Positions 16,510-25,384 of a DNA stretch of 64,000 bases are shown in pieces (position 1 is the first letter of the stretch; the number at the start of each line of letters is the position of its first letter). Under the pieces are notes generated by a model. The model ran no database searches, was not told the DNA's origin, and saw nothing but the letters and a program-made list of their open reading frames with translations. The position numbers and the translations under genes are program-made. Source of the stretch: Streptomyces sp. M92. Its GTDB lineage: Bacteria > Actinomycetota > Actinomycetes > Streptomycetales > Streptomycetaceae. The DNA lies in NCBI RefSeq assembly GCF_028473745.1, contig NZ_CP101137.1:2666001-2730000 (forward strand), in the 5' to 3' direction.

Positions 16510-17581
16510 ATGAACATGAACATCCGCCGCTCCATCGTCATCACCGCAGGCGTCACCGGCGCCTGGGCCCTCGGCTCCGCCGTCGCCAGTGCCGGCGAAC
16601 TGCCCGCCGCCTCCGTGTCCGTCCCCGACGCCGTGACGGACACGGCGACCGAGGCCGGCCCGGCGACCGGCACCGTCACCGACGCCCCCTCCACGTCGGA
16701 CGCCGTCACGTCCGCGTCGGACGCCGTCACGTCCGCGTCGGACACCGTCACGTCCGCGTCGGACACCGTCCCGGCCCCCGCCGCCGTGACGCCCTCTGTC
16801 GCGACCCACGTCACGCCCCGTGCCGGACGCGGACGAGGCGACCGCCGACGTCGACTACCTCTTCGGCCCCCTCTCTGCCTTCGCCCCGGAACTCGAGCAG
16901 GCACCGGCCGCCGCCCGGGAGACGGCCGGCACGGTCACCCCGCCGGTCGCCGAGCAGGCGGTGAGCGGTGCCGTGCCGGTCGCCGAGGGGATCGTCGGCG
17001 ACGTGCGGCCATACCTCACCGGGCTGGCCGGTGAGGCCACCGGCGACACCAGGGACGCCGTCCTGCCGCCGGTCGCGAACACCGTCGTGGACGGTGCCGT
17101 GCCCGTCGCCGGGCAGACCGTCCGGGACGCCGGTGGGCTGACCGACGGCGTCGTGGGCGACATACGCCCGTTCGCGGACGGTGTCGCCGGGACCGTGCCG
17201 CCCCTGGCCCAGGGCGTGACCGGGCACGCGGAGTCATTCGCCGGCGGCGTCGAGGGCGCCGTGCGCCCGGTCGTCCACACCGTCGCGGCCACGGTGTCGG
17301 ACGCCGTGGCCGAAACCGTGCGTCCGGTCGCCGGGGGCGTCGGCGAGAGCGCCGCGACGCTGGCGTACGGCGTCGCCGGCGAGGCGGTCCCCTTCGCGCA
17401 CGACGTCACGGGACAGGTCGCCCCCTTCACGCAGGACCTGACCAGCACCGTCCAGGGCACCCCGTTGGCGGGCAACGCCGTCACCGGCGCGCAGAACGTC
17501 GCCGAGTCGGTCACCCCGGACTACGCCCAGGACCTCCGGGGCGGCGCCTACGGCGCGCTCGGCAACCCCTACGGGGTCTGA
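16510..17581 (+). pseudogene. Secreted Ala/Val-rich repeat protein with apparent frameshift
   Basis: The first frame starts at ATG 16510 (MNMNIRRSIVITAG) and encodes a signal peptide and Thr/Ser/Asp repeats. It is typical coding sequence up to about 16818, then turns into Arg-rich nonsense until 17034. From GTG 16820 a second frame continues with the same composition (PDADEATADVDYLFGPLSAF and Val/Gly/Ala repeats such as PVAEGIVGDVRPY) to 17581. Removing one C from the run of four at 16816-16819 joins the frames into one 356-residue protein with no internal stop. This could be a sequencing error, a real mutation or, less likely, programmed frameshifting. The protein resembles Streptomyces exported proteins with many short VAGxVxP repeats; no enzyme domain is seen. 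Confidence 0.7.
16699..16761. repeat. 21-bp tandem repeat (3 copies)
   Basis: Three contiguous 21-bp units encode Asp-Ala/Thr-Val-Thr-Ser-Ala-Ser. The first two are identical, and the third has GCC changed to ACC. They lie upstream of the frameshift site in the same gene. Confidence 0.9.
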
Positions 17582-17821
17582 CGGTCGCCCGCCGCCCCAG
17601 GAACAGGCCTGAAATCCGTCCACCGGGACATCGGACGGGTCGGACGGACGTCAGGTGACCAACGGGCTTCGCGGAGCGCGCGGCCCGGACGGTCCGGCCG
17701 AAAGCCGTCGGCCCCCGTCCGGCCGTAGCTCCGCGGACCGGGCCGGCGGTCCCCATTGGGGTGGGGATCGGCCGCCCGCACCCCGGACGGTCGCACCCCG
17801 CGGCCCTCCGGGGCGTTCCAC

Positions 17822-17857
17822 GGGCCTCACCGGGTCAACCCCAGCCCGGTGAGGCCC
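17822..17857. terminator. Strong hairpin terminator
   Basis: GGGCCTCACCGGG (17822-17834) and CCCGGTGAGGCCC (17845-17857) form a perfect 13-bp stem with a 10-nt loop, followed by TT. It lies about 240 bp after the frameshifted secreted-protein gene and before the sucC promoter. Confidence 0.75.
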
Positions 17858-17860
17858 TTC

Positions 17861-17915
17861 CCTGCGTTTCCGGCCCTGCGTTTCCCATCCCTGCGTTTCC
17901 CGCCCCTGCGTCTTT
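17861..17915. repeat. CCCTGCGTTTCC short tandem repeat
   Basis: Four imperfect copies of CCCTGCGTTTCC with a 14-15 bp period (at 17861, 17874, 17889 and 17904) follow directly after the terminator hairpin. The copies are pyrimidine-rich on the plus strand. No function is recognised. Confidence 0.85.
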
Positions 17916-18156
17916 GGCCCCTCACACCAGGCACCCCGTGCCAGTGAGCGCGGCATCATGTGACAGGCATCACCGCTCAGGTGTGACCCACGATTTAGAG
18001 ACCCCCCGCAAGCGGCGATAACCTGCGAGACGGACATGCCGCGCGCTCGGACACCGTGTGCGCCTCCCTTGTGACTCACAGCGGACGTCACGTTGCCCTT
18101 CGCGGCACGCCCACGCATCCAACGAACCGCGAGATCACTGATAGGGACGGAAGCGC

Positions 18157-19338
18157 GTGGACCTGTTCGAGTACCAGGCGAGGGACCTCTTCGCCAAGCA
18201 CGATGTACCGGTGCTGGCCGGTGAAGTCATCGACACGCCTGAGGCGGCGCGCGCGATCACCGAGGGTCTGGGCGGCAAGTCCGTCGTCAAGGCTCAGGTG
18301 AAGGTCGGTGGCCGCGGCAAGGCCGGCGGCGTGAAGCTCGCCGCCTCCGCGGACGAGGCCGTCGCCCGCGCGACGGACATCCTCGGCATGGACATCAAGG
18401 GCCACACGGTCCACAAGGTGATGATCGCCGAGACCGCCCCCGAGATCGTCGAGGAGTACTACGTCTCCTTCCTCCTCGACCGTGCCAACCGCACCTTCCT
18501 CTCCATCGCCTCCGTCGAGGGCGGCGTGGAGATCGAGGAGGTGGCGGCCACCCGTCCGGAGGCCGTCGCCAAGACGCCGATCGACGCGATCGACGGCGTG
18601 ACGCCCGAGAAGGCGCGCGAGATCGTCGAGGCCGCGAAGTTCCCGGCCGAGGTCGCCGACAAGGTCGCCGACATCCTGGTCAAGCTGTGGGACACCTTCA
18701 TCAAGGAGGACGCCCTCCTGGTCGAGGTCAACCCGCTGGCCAAGGTCGTCTCCGGCGACGTCATCGCCCTCGACGGCAAGGTGTCGCTCGACGACAACGC
18801 CGAGTTCCGCCACCCGGACTTCGAGGAGCTCCACGACAAGGCCGCCGCCAACCCGCTCGAGGCGGCTGCCAAGGAGAAGAACCTCAACTACGTCAAGCTC
18901 GACGGCGAGGTCGGCATCATCGGCAACGGCGCGGGTCTCGTCATGAGCACCCTGGACGTCGTCGCGTACGCCGGTGAGAAGCACGGCAACGTCAAGCCCG
19001 CCAACTTCCTGGACATCGGTGGCGGCGCCTCCGCCCAGGTCATGGCGAACGGCCTGGAGATCATCCTCGGTGACCCGGACGTCCGCTCCGTGTTCGTCAA
19101 CGTCTTCGGCGGCATCACCGCCTGCGACGAGGTCGCCAACGGCATCGTCCAGGCGCTGAAGCTCCTCGAGGACCGCGGCGAGAAGGTCGAGAAGCCGCTC
19201 GTCGTCCGCCTCGACGGCAACAACGCCGAGCTGGGCCGCAAGATCCTCACCGACGCCAACCACCCGCTGGTCCAGCGCGTCGACACCATGGACGGCGCGG
19301 CCGACAAGGCCGCCGAGCTGGCCCACGCCGCCAAGTAA
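18157..19338 (+). CDS. sucC: Succinyl-CoA synthetase (ADP/GDP-forming) beta subunit
   Basis: This 393-residue beta subunit of the TCA-cycle enzyme converts succinyl-CoA, NDP and phosphate to succinate, CoA and NTP. It begins [15 protein letters not shown] as in other SucC proteins, has the ATP-grasp nucleotide-binding segment ([20 protein letters not shown]) and metal-binding Glu/Asn residues ([11 protein letters not shown]). The C-terminal power-helix domain contains [21 protein letters not shown] and [16 protein letters not shown] at 18157 follows GGACGGAAG. It is directly upstream of sucD (28 bp) and forms an operon with it, ending at the 20291-20328 hairpin. Confidence 0.97.
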   Translation: MDLFEYQARDLFAKHDVPVLAGEVIDTPEAARAITEGLGGKSVVKAQVKVGGRGKAGGVKLAASADEAVARATDILGMDIKGHTVHKVMIAETAPEIVEEYYVSFLLDRANRTFLSIASVEGGVEIEEVAATRPEAVAKTPIDAIDGVTPEKAREIVEAAKFPAEVADKVADILVKLWDTFIKEDALLVEVNPLAKVVSGDVIALDGKVSLDDNAEFRHPDFEELHDKAAANPLEAAAKEKNLNYVKLDGEVGIIGNGAGLVMSTLDVVAYAGEKHGNVKPANFLDIGGGASAQVMANGLEIILGDPDVRSVFVNVFGGITACDEVANGIVQALKLLEDRGEKVEKPLVVRLDGNNAELGRKILTDANHPLVQRVDTMDGAADKAAELAHAAK

Positions 19339-19366
19339 GCACTCAGGACGAGGACACCAACACACC

Positions 19367-20251
19367 ATGGCTATCTGGCTCAACAAGGACAGCAAGGTCA
19401 TCGTCCAGGGCATGACCGGCGCCACCGGCATGAAGCACACCAAGCTCATGCTCGGCGACGGCACCAACGTCGTGGGCGGCGTGAACCCGCGCAAGGCGGG
19501 TCAGTCCGTGGACTTCGACGGCAACGAGGTACCGGTCTTCGGCACCGTCAAGGAGGCCATCGAGAAGACCGGCGCCAACGTCTCCGTCATCTTCGTGCCG
19601 GAGAAGTTCACCAAGGACGCCGTCGTCGAGGCCATCGACGCCGAGATCCCGCTGGCCGTCGTGATCACCGAGGGCATCGCCGTGCACGACTCGGCCGCCT
19701 TCTGGGCGTACGCGGGCAAGAAGGGCAACAAGACCCGCATCATCGGCCCGAACTGCCCCGGCATCATCACCCCGGGCCAGTCCAACGTCGGCATCATCCC
19801 GGGCGACATCACCAAGCCGGGCCGCATCGGCCTGGTCTCGAAGTCCGGCACGCTGACGTACCAGATGATGTACGAGCTGCGTGACATCGGCTTCTCGACC
19901 GCCGTCGGCATCGGTGGCGACCCGATCATCGGCACCACGCACATCGACGCGCTCGCCGCGTTCGAGGCCGACCCCGAGACCGACCTGATCGTCATGATCG
20001 GCGAGATCGGCGGCGACGCCGAGGAGCGCGCGGCCGACTTCATCAAGGCCAACGTGACCAAGCCGGTCGTCGGCTACGTCGCCGGCTTCACCGCGCCCGA
20101 GGGCAAGACCATGGGTCACGCCGGCGCCATCGTCTCCGGTTCGTCCGGCACCGCCCAGGCGAAGAAGGAGGCCCTCGAGGCCGCCGGCGTCAAGGTCGGC
20201 AAGACGCCGACCGAGACGGCGAAGCTCGCCCGGGAGATCCTGGCCGGCTGA
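19367..20251 (+). CDS. sucD: Succinyl-CoA synthetase alpha subunit
   Basis: This 294-residue alpha subunit partners SucC. The CoA-binding Rossmann domain starts [24 protein letters not shown]. The active-site His that is phosphorylated during catalysis lies in [11 protein letters not shown] near the C-terminal third, and the conserved [13 protein letters not shown] and SKSGTLTYQ segments are intact. Length is normal. It is co-transcribed with sucC. Confidence 0.97.
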   Translation: MAIWLNKDSKVIVQGMTGATGMKHTKLMLGDGTNVVGGVNPRKAGQSVDFDGNEVPVFGTVKEAIEKTGANVSVIFVPEKFTKDAVVEAIDAEIPLAVVITEGIAVHDSAAFWAYAGKKGNKTRIIGPNCPGIITPGQSNVGIIPGDITKPGRIGLVSKSGTLTYQMMYELRDIGFSTAVGIGGDPIIGTTHIDALAAFEADPETDLIVMIGEIGGDAEERAADFIKANVTKPVVGYVAGFTAPEGKTMGHAGAIVSGSSGTAQAKKEALEAAGVKVGKTPTETAKLAREILAG

Positions 20252-20290
20252 GCGCCTTCCACGCCGCGGCGCACGGCGCACGCACCACAC

Positions 20291-20328
20291 CGAGTGGGCC
20301 CGCCCTCGTCAGAGGGCGGGCCCACTCG
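20291..20328. terminator. sucCD terminator
   Basis: CGAGTGGGCCCGCCCTC (20291-20307) and its perfect complement (20312-20328) form a 17-bp stem with the 4-nt loop GTCA. It lies 40 bp after the sucD stop and before the stop of the convergent HTH/sigma-like gene, so it can serve both directions. Confidence 0.9.
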
Positions 20329-20375
20329 GCGCAAGTCATCCGACCCGTCATCCGATCCGTCATTCGACCGGATTG

Positions 20376-21716
20376 TCATTCGATCCGGGGCGTCAGCCGT
20401 TCCGGGCCGTCCTGCAACTGGTCCCGCAGCTTCTGCCGCAGCTCCAGCTGCTCGTCCGACAGCGATCCCGGCGCGACCCTGGGCGGCACCCCGCGCACCG
20501 TCTCCCCGGGGGACACGGGCGGTTCGTAATGCGTGGGCGCGGTACGCAGGGTCAGGGCCGTGGTCCCGATGAGGGCGACCGTGAAGGCGATCGCGGCCCG
20601 GGTCAGGAAACGTGCCCGGCGTTCGCTGCCCGTGCGCACCGCCGTCGGTTCGGCCGCCCGCAGCCGTTCGGCCGACGCCAGCTCGGCCAGTCGCCGGTGC
20701 AGCACCTGCGGGTCGGCCAGCTCGGGCAGCCGGCCGGCGAGGGTCTCGCGGGCCCGCATCAGCCGGTTGGCCGCCGCCGGGGTGCTCGCCTCCGTCTCCG
20801 CCGCGGTCTCGGGCAGGCCCAGACCCACGCCGTCGTAGAGCAGGAGCGTGCGGCGGTGCGGCGGTGGGAGCCTGAGCAGGGTGTTCAGCAGAGTGCGGTC
20901 GCCGGGGTCGGCGGGGGGCGGTTCCGGGTGCCGGTGGCGCAGCCGGAACCGCTGCCAGGGCGAGAGCGCGTACTCGTACGCCGACGCCCGCACCCAGCCC
21001 ACCGGGTCGCGGTCGCGGGCCACCTCGGGCCAGTGCTCCCAGGCGACCTGGAAGGCCCGCTCCACCGACTCGCGCGCCAGTTCGCGCCGGCCGGTCAGCA
21101 GGTAGGTCTGTCGCACCAGGGACGGGGCGCTGAACTGGTACAGGGTGTCGAAGGCCTGAGCGGGGGTCAGCTCGTCCGGGCCGGGGCGTGCCGCCCCGGG
21201 CATCGGCTCCGAGTGGGGTTCCGTTTCCGGGCCGCGGTCCGGCTGTTCCTGCTGACCTTGCTCTTCCAGCGGCTTCGCGGGGAGTACGAGGCTGTCGACG
21301 GCCCCCTGGGCGGGCTTGCTCCGGGTGCCCTCCCGAGCGGGCTCCTGGGTGACCTCCTGGGCCGGACTCTGCGCCCCGGCTCCCACGGCCACGACGACGG
21401 GCACCGGTGACCGTTCCGCTTCGGGCTCCGGTTTCGGCTCCGCCCTCGGCTCCGGCTCCGGCCTCGGCTCCGGCTCCGGCGTGAGCGTCGGCTTCGCCCG
21501 CCGGGCCGCCGCCTCCTCGGCCAGGGTGCTCAGCAGCTGGGCGTACACCTCCCGTTTGCGGCCGCGCGGAGTGGTGCGGCCGGACTCCCACGCACGGACC
21601 GTCTCGCGGGCGACCCCCACCCGCGCCGCGAGCTGAGCCTGCGTCAGCGCGGCGGACTCGCGCAGGCGTCGGCGTGCCTTGGGGGGAGGGAGCGGGGTCG
21701 CGGGGCTCCGGGTCAC
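20376..21716 (-). CDS. XRE helix-turn-helix / sigma-factor-like / membrane fusion protein
   Basis: This 446-residue protein combines three parts. Residues 13-65 are an XRE-type HTH ([21 protein letters not shown]). A Glu/Pro-rich linker runs from about 72 to 180. Residues 185-335 look like ECF sigma regions 2 and 4 ([30 protein letters not shown]...; [31 protein letters not shown]). A single membrane segment follows at about 371-391, with a short outer tail. A membrane-tethered regulator is inferred; whether the sigma-like part binds core RNA polymerase is unknown. GTG at 21716 has AAGGGGCG upstream; longer in-frame extensions upstream are non-coding. It diverges from the PerM-like gene across an AT-rich spacer. 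Confidence 0.75.
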   Translation of the reverse strand: MTRSPATPLPPPKARRRLRESAALTQAQLAARVGVARETVRAWESGRTTPRGRKREVYAQLLSTLAEEAAARRAKPTLTPEPEPRPEPEPRAEPKPEPEAERSPVPVVVAVGAGAQSPAQEVTQEPAREGTRSKPAQGAVDSLVLPAKPLEEQGQQEQPDRGPETEPHSEPMPGAARPGPDELTPAQAFDTLYQFSAPSLVRQTYLLTGRRELARESVERAFQVAWEHWPEVARDRDPVGWVRASAYEYALSPWQRFRLRHRHPEPPPADPGDRTLLNTLLRLPPPHRRTLLLYDGVGLGLPETAAETEASTPAAANRLMRARETLAGRLPELADPQVLHRRLAELASAERLRAAEPTAVRTGSERRARFLTRAAIAFTVALIGTTALTLRTAPTHYEPPVSPGETVRGVPPRVAPGSLSDEQLELRQKLRDQLQDGPERLTPRIE

Positions 21717-21812
21717 AGGGCGCCCCTTCGTACGAAAAAGTACATAAACATATATTGGGCGACACAGCGGGGCTTCGCCTGTTACGCCGGGAAAGCGCGT
21801 GTCGTTGGGAGC
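21717..21812. promoter_or_regulatory. AT-rich divergent promoter region
   Basis: This spacer separates the HTH/sigma-like gene and the PerM-like gene. It contains an unusually AT-rich stretch (21730-21756) with GTAC repeated on either side of GAAAAA and the segment ACATAAACATATATT. In this genome such a tract is a likely -10 region or operator. Autoregulation by the HTH protein is conceivable but not shown. Confidence 0.5.
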
Positions 21813-23453
21813 ATGGCGGGCGTGATGCAGACGACCGCTCGCCCAGCCCCGCTGTCCCTGCTGCGCACCCGGTGGCGCGACCGGTCGCCCGGTCTCTCCG
21901 ACGGCCTCCTCGGCGGCGCGGTCGCGGCCGGGCTGGGACTCGCGTCGTGCGCCGTGCTCGTGACGGTGCTTTGGATCAGCTCGCCCTACCCCGACAGCGG
22001 GCCCGGCGGCACTCTGCACGTCGCCGCGGCGCTGTGGGTGCTCGCGCACGGGGCCGAGCTGGTCCGCGCCGACACGCTCTCGGGAACTCCCGCGCCCGTG
22101 GGTGTCACCCCGTTGCTGTTGCTCCTGCTGCCGGTGTGGCTGCTGCATCGCGCGGCCCGGGACGCCACCGACCCCGGGGAGGGGGTGGGGGTGGCCGTGG
22201 GCGGCGGCGCGAAGGCGGGGGCCGGACGCCTGGGCGCGGGCGGGCGCCCGCGGGACGCCGGGCCGCCGCCCGTCTCCGCGCGCAACGCCTGGGCGGGGGT
22301 CGTGCTCGGCTACCTCGCCGTCGCCGCGCCCGTCGTGCTGTACTCGGTCGACGGCGCGCTGCGGCCGTCCTTGTGGTGGGCGGCGATCTGCCTGCCGCTG
22401 GTCACCGCGGGCGCGGCGGGCGCGGGAGTGTGGACGGCGTTCGGCCGTCCGGGCGGCCCGGTGGGCCGGGCGCTGCGGGTGCTGCCCCGGAACCTGCGGG
22501 AGCTGATCGTGGAGCCGGACGCGCGCCTGGGCGCCGCCACGCGCGCCGCGGGCGCCGGTGCGGCGGTGCTCGTCGGAGGTGGGGCGCTGCTGCTCGCCGT
22601 GTCGCTGGTGTGGCACGGGGGCGCCGCGCAGGAGTCGTTCCTGCGGCTGACCGGGGGGTGGTCGGGGCGGTTCGCCGTACTGCTGCTCTGTCTGACCCTG
22701 GTGCCGAACGCGGCGGTGTGGGCGGCGGCCTACGCCCTCGGCCCGGGCTTCGCGCTCGGCACCGGTCATGTGGTGGGCCCGCTCTCCTCCGCGCCGGCAC
22801 CGCTGCTGCCACCGTTCCCGCTGCTGGCGGCGGTGCCGGACGCCGGGCCGGGCACGCCGCTGCACTGGGCGGCCGGGGCGGTGCCGTTGGCGGCGGGGGT
22901 GGCGGTGGGGTGGTTCACGGCGCGGGCGGCCACGGCGGATGCGGGCCGGGAGCAGGCGGTGCCGGGGGGCGACGCGGCCGCCGCGGGGTGGTCGTGGCGG
23001 CGAACCGTCGGCGCCGCCGTCCTGGCCGCCGTGCTGTGTGCCGTGCTCGTCGCCCTGCTGGCCGCGTTGGCGGGCGGTCCGCTCGGCAGTGCCGCGCTTG
23101 CCCGGTTCGGGCCGGTGTGGTGGCAGGTCGGGGGCGCGACGCTGGGGTGGATCGCGGTGGTGGCGGTACCGGTGGCGGTGGTGGCGCGGGGGGCGCGGGT
23201 GTGGCGACGGCGGGGGCGCGGAGCCGCGGCGGGAGCCGTGGCGGAGGCTGCGGTGAAGGCGTCGAGGGCGGGGGCGGAGACGCCGAGGGTGGGAGCGGAT
23301 GTCGGCGGGCGTCGGTGGGGGTGGGTGCGGTTGCCGTTTGGGGGGCGGCGTGAGGAGGGCGGGGATGTGGGGGAGGAGCCGGCTGACGAGGACGCGGTAC
23401 CGTACGACCTTCTGCCGGTCGACGCTCCTGGGCAGCCGCCTCGGACGCCGTGA
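21813..23453 (+). CDS. perM: PerM-like (DUF6350) multi-pass membrane protein
   Basis: This 546-residue integral membrane protein has about ten hydrophobic segments, for example [38 protein letters not shown] and [27 protein letters not shown]. It matches the DUF6350/PerM family. In mycobacteria PerM supports cell division and lies, as here, between sucCD and purN-purH, which strengthens the identification. A hydrophilic Arg/Gly-rich C-terminal tail is cytoplasmic and variable. The ATG at 21813 has GGGAG very close; GTG 21822 or ATG 21825 would be better spaced. Its function in this organism is an inference from family and synteny. Confidence 0.75.
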   Translation: MAGVMQTTARPAPLSLLRTRWRDRSPGLSDGLLGGAVAAGLGLASCAVLVTVLWISSPYPDSGPGGTLHVAAALWVLAHGAELVRADTLSGTPAPVGVTPLLLLLLPVWLLHRAARDATDPGEGVGVAVGGGAKAGAGRLGAGGRPRDAGPPPVSARNAWAGVVLGYLAVAAPVVLYSVDGALRPSLWWAAICLPLVTAGAAGAGVWTAFGRPGGPVGRALRVLPRNLRELIVEPDARLGAATRAAGAGAAVLVGGGALLLAVSLVWHGGAAQESFLRLTGGWSGRFAVLLLCLTLVPNAAVWAAAYALGPGFALGTGHVVGPLSSAPAPLLPPFPLLAAVPDAGPGTPLHWAAGAVPLAAGVAVGWFTARAATADAGREQAVPGGDAAAAGWSWRRTVGAAVLAAVLCAVLVALLAALAGGPLGSAALARFGPVWWQVGGATLGWIAVVAVPVAVVARGARVWRRRGRGAAAGAVAEAAVKASRAGAETPRVGADVGGRRWGWVRLPFGGRREEGGDVGEEPADEDAVPYDLLPVDAPGQPPRTP

Positions 23454-23531
23454 GTGGTGGGAGGCGGGCTCGGTTGGAGCCCGGGAGGTTTGGTCGCCCC
23501 CGCCGCCCCTTCCCTTGCCTTCCCTTCTCTT

Positions 23532-23552
23532 CCCGTCCCGTCCCGTCCCGTC
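23532..23552. repeat. CCCGT pentamer array
   Basis: Four to five tandem CCCGT units lie in the spacer after the PerM-like gene, followed by a GGGGGCTGCCGCCCCC hairpin. A phrase ending GCCGGACGGGCTG then follows, of a type common in Streptomyces intergenic regions. No coding sequence is seen in 23454-23653. Confidence 0.7.
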
Positions 23553-23620
23553 CCTGGGGGCTGCCGCCCCCAGACCCCCGCTTCCTGCCTGAACGGCCTC
23601 GTCCTCAGACGCCGGACGGG

Positions 23621-23657
23621 CTGAGACGGCCGCGGGTGGCCACCCCCGCGGTCTCAG
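23621..23657. terminator. Bidirectional hairpin between convergent genes
   Basis: CTGAGAC...CCGCGGGTGG (from 23621) pairs with CCACCCCCGCGGTCTCAG (to 23657) with small mismatches, giving a long GC-rich stem. It overlaps the stop codon of the minus-strand gene ending at 23654 and can terminate transcription of the PerM-like gene. Confidence 0.65.
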
Positions 23658-24445
23658 TCCTCCGTGCCCAGCAGGTCCCGCAGCTGTTCCGGCAGATGCC
23701 GGTCGCAGGCCTGTTTCGACTCGTTGGTGAGGGCGTCGTTGCGGCAGGTGTAGTAGTCGTTGTAGACCAGCTGGGCCCCGAAGGAGGCGGCGACCAGGAG
23801 GACGGCCAGGGAGGACGTGACCAGGCCGCTGATCGCCGCGGTGCGCTGCGGTCGGCCGGCGGTCTGGTCGGCGGGCCGGGCCGGGGTGTCCGGGTCGGAG
23901 GCGGCGCGGGGCTTGGCGCGCAGGGAGCTGATGCCCCAGTACAGGGCGAGCGCGCCGAGCAGCAGGGCCACGTACGGCCAGGTGAACAGGGCGAAGAACA
24001 GGGCCCACATGCCGCTCAGCAGCGCGTAGCGGGCACGCCGCTGGACCGGGTCCGTCGGGTCCCAGCGCGGACCGGAACCGCCGCCCGGGCCCTCTGGGCC
24101 GGACCCGGAACCGGAACCGCCGGGACGCTCGCCGAAGCCGCCGGAGGACCGGCCGGGCTGTCGGTCGCTCCACCGGCCACCCCACGGAGAACGTCCGCCG
24201 CCGCCCTGGGAGTCGCCGTCGCCCGACGGGTGCCGCGGCTGCCAGGGGCGGTCCGGCGTGCCCTCCGGGGGCGCTGCGAACGGATTGTCCCTGTCGGTGT
24301 CCCTGTCGGTGTCCTTGTCGGCGGCGCCGTCCGAGGGGGTGTCGGGCGGTGAGGAGGGGCGCTCCCGCAGCAACACGGTGCTGCGCTCCCCTGGCTGTGC
24401 CGACTGCTGGGGGAGCGTGAGCAGTCGCAGGCTGCGGTCCGGCAT
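23654..24445 (-). CDS. Small membrane protein with disordered N-terminus
   Basis: This protein of 263 residues has an N-terminal half (about 1-130) that is Gly/Ser/Pro/Asp-rich and disordered, with Asp-Lys-Asp-Thr repeats. Two adjacent membrane segments follow ([29 protein letters not shown]), then a third ([26 protein letters not shown]). A short outer tail carries two Cys ([24 protein letters not shown]) that could form a disulfide. The family is not recognised with certainty; similar proteins lie between perM and purN in related genomes. ATG at 24445 is 13 nt from AGGGGAAG, so the start is provisional. Confidence 0.65.
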   Translation of the reverse strand: MPDRSLRLLTLPQQSAQPGERSTVLLRERPSSPPDTPSDGAADKDTDRDTDRDNPFAAPPEGTPDRPWQPRHPSGDGDSQGGGGRSPWGGRWSDRQPGRSSGGFGERPGGSGSGSGPEGPGGGSGPRWDPTDPVQRRARYALLSGMWALFFALFTWPYVALLLGALALYWGISSLRAKPRAASDPDTPARPADQTAGRPQRTAAISGLVTSSLAVLLVAASFGAQLVYNDYYTCRNDALTNESKQACDRHLPEQLRDLLGTED

Positions 24446-24745
24446 CAAGTGAGCGTCTTCCCCTTGGCGATCTTGACGGTGAGGCACGGGCGAACTGGTC
24501 GGCCCGACCTGTGAACGCGTGACGCGCGGGCCGCGTTCCCGGTCCGGCTCCACGCAGACGCTACCTCCCGGCCACGCCCCCGTCCCGAGGGGGCCGCCCG
24601 GTGTGCCGGTATCGTTGCTGACGGTCGACCGCTTCGTAGACTTCCCCGTATCCCGGGGCGCGAAGCATTCGTACGACCGCACAAACGGATGAACGTACAA
24701 AACGTACGGCCGTGAAGACCCGCTCCCCCGAGAAAGGCCCCCACC
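24446..24745. other. Divergent spacer upstream of purN
   Basis: This 300-bp spacer has no gene. It contains a possible plus-strand promoter for purN-purH (24615-24642). Closer to purN are three CGTAC-type copies (CGTACG at 24670, and ACGTAC at about 24693 and 24703) in a lower-G+C tract that may be an operator. No ZTP or purine riboswitch was recognised here. Confidence 0.45.
24615..24642 (+). promoter_or_regulatory. Putative housekeeping-type promoter of purN-purH
   Basis: TTGCTG (24615-24620) and TAGACT (24637-24642) are separated by 16 bp, resembling a HrdB-type promoter. It lies about 100 nt before the purN start. The match is moderate and rests on sequence only. Confidence 0.4.
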
Positions 24746-25384
24746 GTGGCCGCCAAGCCCGTGGCCCAGCGAGCCAAGCGCCTAGTGGTGCTGGTCTCCG
24801 GATCCGGCACCAACCTGCAGGCGCTCCTCGACGAGATCGCCGCCACCGGCGTCGAGGCCTACGGCGCCGAGGTCGTCGCCGTCGGCGCGGACCGTGACGG
24901 CATCGAGGGGCTCGCGCGCGCCGAGCGCGCCGGCCTGCCGACCTTCGTGACGAAGGTCAGGGACTACGGGACCCGTGACGCGTGGGACGCGGCGCTCGCC
25001 GAGGCCGTCGCCGCCCACGAGCCGGACCTGGTGGTCTCGGCCGGGTTCATGAAAATCGTGGGGAAGGAGTTCCTGGCGCGGTTCGGCGGACGGTTCGTCA
25101 ACACCCACCCCGCGCTCCTCCCCAGTTTCCCGGGAGCCCACGGTGTGCGGGACGCGCTCGCGTACGGCGCCAGGGTCACCGGCTGCACCGTCCACTTCGT
25201 CGACGACGGCGTCGACACCGGGCCGATCATCGCGCAGGGCGCGGTGGCGGTCCGGGACGAGGACGACGAGAGCGCTCTGCACGAGCGCATCAAGGAAGTC
25301 GAGCGAAGGCTGCTCGTCGATGTCGTGGGGCGGCTCGCCCGCAACGGCTATCGCATTGAGGGACGAAAGGTAGTTATCCAGTGA
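24746..25384 (+). CDS. purN: Phosphoribosylglycinamide formyltransferase
   Basis: This 212-residue enzyme transfers the formyl group of 10-formyl-THF to glycinamide ribonucleotide in purine synthesis. The phosphate-binding loop [15 protein letters not shown] is near the N-terminus. The catalytic Asn-His pair is in [16 protein letters not shown], and the Asp in [17 protein letters not shown] at 24746 follows GAAAGG at good spacing. Its stop overlaps the purH start (GTGA), so the two consecutive formyl-transfer enzymes are translationally coupled. Confidence 0.97.
   Translation: MAAKPVAQRAKRLVVLVSGSGTNLQALLDEIAATGVEAYGAEVVAVGADRDGIEGLARAERAGLPTFVTKVRDYGTRDAWDAALAEAVAAHEPDLVVSAGFMKIVGKEFLARFGGRFVNTHPALLPSFPGAHGVRDALAYGARVTGCTVHFVDDGVDTGPIIAQGAVAVRDEDDESALHERIKEVERRLLVDVVGRLARNGYRIEGRKVVIQ

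Larger units (their letters stand above)
17582..18156. other. Intergenic region before sucC
   Basis: This 575-bp region holds a strong terminator hairpin (17822-17857), a short tandem-repeat tract (17861-17915) and, in the last 200 bp, the sucCD promoter. The terminal part has lower G+C and includes AAGCGGCGATAACC at about 18009-18022. No convincing coding sequence was found on either strand. Confidence 0.6.

Noticed and set aside
21717..24185. Upstream extension of the XRE/sigma-like gene through the PerM-like gene
   Set aside because: The extension is Arg/Pro/Gly-rich nonsense antisense to a membrane protein. GTG 21716 with a ribosome-binding site is a sound start.
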